A DNA stretch of 64,000 nt from JAXGMV01 sp040768445 (GTDB lineage Bacteria; Chloroflexota; Anaerolineae; Anaerolineales; Anaerolineaceae), in assembly GCA_040768445.1 (NCBI GenBank), contig JAXGMV010000001.1, positions 1,612,001 through 1,676,000 on the forward strand, in the 5' to 3' direction. A model generated the notes under the pieces. The model was not told where the DNA came from, ran no database searches, and saw only the letters and a list, made by a program, of their open reading frames with translations. Made by a program: the position numbers and the translations under genes. Every line of letters begins with the position of its first letter. Positions within the stretch are counted from its first letter, which is position 1. Shown here in pieces: positions 61,885 through 64,000 of this stretch.

Positions 61885-62598
61885 TCACCCTCCCAGATAA
61901 GCCTTCTTGACATCAGGGTTATTCAGCAAAGCATCTGATTCGCCTTCTAGAACAATTAAACCGCTCTCCAGCACATAACCGCGGCTAGAAAATTTGAGAG
62001 CCATGCGGGCATTTTGTTCTACCAGCAAGATGGTTGTTCCCTCTCTGTTGATTTCTTTGAGCGCCTCGAACACATTGCCCATGAGCAGTGGCGAAAGACC
62101 CATTGATGGTTCGTCAAGCAGCATCATTTTCCTGGCGCTTACCATCGCGCGGCCCACTGCCAGCATTTGCTGTTCACCACCACTGAGTGTCTCAGCGTGC
62201 TGTTTGATCCTCTCCTCTAGGCGAGGGAAAATCGCAAAGACCCGTTGATAATCCTTTTGAACAGCCTGCCTGTCCTTACGGGCAAAGGCTGCCAATTCGA
62301 GGTTTTCCATCACTGTGAGGTTCCCGAATAATCGCCTGCCCTCAGGTACATGTGATATTCCAAGCTGGTTCACCACCTTGTCTGCCGGCAGAGATGTCAG
62401 GTCCTGCCCTTCAAACATCATCTTTGTACCTGCCTGCACTGGTATCATACGGGAAATTGCACGCAGCGTGGTACTCTTCCCTGCGCCATTTGCACCAATG
62501 ATGCAGACAATCTCTCCCTGGTCTACGTGAAAACTGATGCCATGCAGTGCCTTGATGCGGTCATAAGATACCTGTAGATTTTCAATTGTGAGCAACAT
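61885..62598 (-). CDS. livF: Branched-chain amino acid ABC transporter ATPase LivF
   Basis: 237 residues. Walker A GANGAGKST (about 34-42), signature LSGGEQQMLAVGRA, Walker B MMLLDEPSMGLSP and the LivF-typical end LLNNPDVKKAYLGG. Energises import of Leu, Ile, Val or related substrates with LivG, LivH and LivM. Its ATG shares one base with the livG stop (TGATG), giving tight coupling. Confidence 0.95.
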   Translation of the reverse strand: MLLTIENLQVSYDRIKALHGISFHVDQGEIVCIIGANGAGKSTTLRAISRMIPVQAGTKMMFEGQDLTSLPADKVVNQLGISHVPEGRRLFGNLTVMENLELAAFARKDRQAVQKDYQRVFAIFPRLEERIKQHAETLSGGEQQMLAVGRAMVSARKMMLLDEPSMGLSPLLMGNVFEALKEINREGTTILLVEQNARMALKFSSRGYVLESGLIVLEGESDALLNNPDVKKAYLGG

Positions 62599-63368
62599 CA
62601 GGTTTCCATCTCCTTGCCTAAATAGGCATCTATGACTACCGGGTTGTTCCGGATTTCTTCCGGAAGACCTTCAGCAACCACTTCACCGAAGACTAACGTT
62701 TGTATTGTGTCGCACAAGTCCATAACCAGCCTCATGCGGTGCTCAATCAGGAAAATTGCCAGGTTGAACTCATTTTTTACCTGGCGGATGATTTTTTCCA
62801 TGTCAAGCAGCTCTTCAGGATTCATGCCAGCAGTTGGTTCATCCAGGAAGAGGACAATTGGTTCAATTGCCAATGCACGCGCCAGTTCCACGCGCCGCTG
62901 AGCACCATATGGCAGGTTGGTCACAACTGTATCGGCCAGGTGGCTGATACCAACCAACTTGAGCAGGTCTAATGAAATTTTGGTTATGTTATTTTCTTCT
63001 TCGACCCGCTTAGGCGTGTTTAGAAAAGCGCCTGCTAATCCATAATTGATTTTTGAGTAACGTGCCAACTTAATGTGCTCAATCACCGTCATATGGCGCC
63101 ACAAGCGCAGGTTTTGAAAAGTTCTTGCCAGCCCTGCAGCTGCAATCCTGTGTGGGCGCATTCCTTTTATGGAATTACCGTTTAGTAGAATGTCACCTTC
63201 AGACGGTGTGTAGATACCGGTGATCAGGTTGAAGATGGTGGTTTTTCCGGCACCATTTGGACCGATTAAACCATGTATCATTCCTTTTTCTATGTTGAGG
63301 TTGTAGTTATTCACAGCCCTCAACCCGCCAAAATAATGGGTCATCTTGTTAACTTGCAGGAGGGACAT
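62598..63368 (-). CDS. livG: Branched-chain amino acid ABC transporter ATPase LivG
   Basis: 256 residues. FGGLRAVNNYNLNIEKG start, Walker A GPNGAGKTT (about 37-45), ARTFQNLRLWRHMTV, a LivG-type Q-loop, PYGAQRRVELARAL in place of LSGGQ, and Walker B IVLFLDEPTAGMNPEE. Overlaps the livM end by 20 bases and livF by one. Confidence 0.95.
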   Translation of the reverse strand: MSLLQVNKMTHYFGGLRAVNNYNLNIEKGMIHGLIGPNGAGKTTIFNLITGIYTPSEGDILLNGNSIKGMRPHRIAAAGLARTFQNLRLWRHMTVIEHIKLARYSKINYGLAGAFLNTPKRVEEENNITKISLDLLKLVGISHLADTVVTNLPYGAQRRVELARALAIEPIVLFLDEPTAGMNPEELLDMEKIIRQVKNEFNLAIFLIEHRMRLVMDLCDTIQTLVFGEVVAEGLPEEIRNNPVVIDAYLGKEMET

Positions 63369-64000
63369 TTTTCACCTCTCCTTTCTCGGGTGCTGTTTTG
63401 GGTTGAAGGATTTTTGACAGGTTGAATTCTCGAAATGCTATGAGTCCCGTTGGCCTGAAAATCATCACCAGGATTAATAGCAGTGGGATGATAATCCACT
63501 TCAACAGTTCAAGCGGCCTCAGCATTTCACTCAACAGGTTGTACCCGATGGCCCCAACGATTGAACCAACAACAGAGTTTAGACCACCAAAATAGACCAT
63601 CGCCAGCACTTCTGCCAGTTTCTGCAAACCAAAGGTGCCGGGGTTGACATACCGAATGACATGTGCAAACAACCCTCCGGCAACACCAGCCCAGAAGGCT
63701 GAGAACAAGAAGGTGATCATCTTGGTCTTGCGAGTATCAACCGTCATCGCATCTGCTGCCAGTTCGTTATCTCGAACTGCATTTAATGCTTTTCCCATGG
63801 TGGATTGGACAAAGTTGTTGATAATCCAAATTGAAAGCATGGTCCAAATGAACACCACCGGAAGCGTTGCCAGGTCTGGTTGATTTCCAAATCCACGTGC
63901 CCCGCCAAGCCCTTCAATATTTTCGAACAGGCTTTTGATAATGAACATAAACGCCAGTGAAATGATGGCGAGGTAATCACCGCGCGTGCGAAATGATGGG
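63349..64000 (-). CDS. livM: Branched-chain amino acid ABC transporter permease LivM, C-terminal part (cut by window edge)
   Basis: The open frame runs to the right edge with no stop: the first visible codons read PSFRTRGDYLAIISLAFMFI, the LivM RGDYLAIxTL motif, so the gene starts beyond the window. About 217 residues are seen, with several helices, and the permease loop VRDNELAADAMTVDTRKTKMITFLFSAFWAGVAGGL (EAA-like, contacts the ATPases) and AMVYFGGLNSVVGSIVGA. Overlaps livG by 20 bases, so the order is livM-livG-livF. Confidence 0.93.
   Translation of the reverse strand, partial: PSFRTRGDYLAIISLAFMFIIKSLFENIEGLGGARGFGNQPDLATLPVVFIWTMLSIWIINNFVQSTMGKALNAVRDNELAADAMTVDTRKTKMITFLFSAFWAGVAGGLFAHVIRYVNPGTFGLQKLAEVLAMVYFGGLNSVVGSIVGAIGYNLLSEMLRPLELLKWIIIPLLLILVMIFRPTGLIAFREFNLSKILQPKTAPEKGEVKNVPPAS

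Overview
The window looks like a chromosomal segment of an anaerobic or microaerobic Chloroflexota bacterium, probably an Anaerolineae relative. This is inference. It rests on the many Thr/Pro-rich lipoproteins and membrane-anchored surface proteins, the cohesin/dockerin modules, the methylmalonyl-CoA mutase B12 subunit with MeaB, a ChlI/ChlD-type chelatase gene, the F420-type LLM enzyme and the general gene repertoire. No rRNA or tRNA gene, insertion sequence, integrase or CRISPR array was seen. Gene density is high and most intergenic gaps are short.

Left part (1-16.8 kb). The first ten codons of rsmI leave the window at the left edge, divergent from lipA. A minimal cytochrome c lipoprotein converges on a minus-strand operon of an M42 peptidase, a solute-binding lipoprotein, a small membrane protein and msrA. 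The msrA gene has an in-frame TGA exactly at the catalytic cysteine codon, followed at once by a good bacterial SECIS-like hairpin, so it most likely encodes a membrane-anchored selenoprotein. Next is a magnesium/cobalt-chelatase-type gene whose AAA+ (ChlI) and VWA (ChlD) halves are joined only by a -1 shift at a run of ten A. Then come the B12-binding subunit of methylmalonyl-CoA mutase, meaB, a GNAT acetyltransferase, prs, mutM, a NifU-like protein, a cyclic-nucleotide-binding protein, an OsmC-like protein, tpiA, a ferredoxin and a lipoprotein of unknown role.

Middle part (16.9-36.9 kb). Three M42 aminopeptidase paralogs and an M19 dipeptidase form a peptide-degrading run. After a strong terminator, a perfect TTGACA-17-TATAAT promoter with a palindrome over its -35 and spacer drives a gene for a 2643-residue secreted beta-helix protein ending in a dockerin-like module. 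It is followed on the same strand by three genes for membrane-anchored, cohesin-bearing proteins, with four cohesin-like modules in total. Together these look like a self-contained, non-cellulosomal surface-display system: the beta-helix giant is exported and docked through its C-terminus onto the anchored cohesins. Next is an unusual fusion of a PfkB-like domain, an AAA+ ATPase and two RyR domains, converging with a small RipA/SLATT-like membrane protein.

Right part (37-64 kb) is mostly housekeeping and transport: clpB; a PIG-L deacetylase with a MoeB-rhodanese protein, divergent from moaA; upp with an RDD membrane protein, divergent from ruvB-queA-family 5 uracil-DNA glycosylase-hydrolase; a YbaK-like deacylase, lipoprotein, LLM enzyme and serine hydrolase run; an M81 metallopeptidase; a threonine aldolase operon with two MFS and one EamA transporter; a ZIP transporter-cytidine deaminase-DegV operon; and livM-livG-livF of a branched-chain amino acid ABC importer, with livM cut by the right edge. 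The several peptidases and the Liv importer fit a peptide- and amino-acid-using heterotroph.
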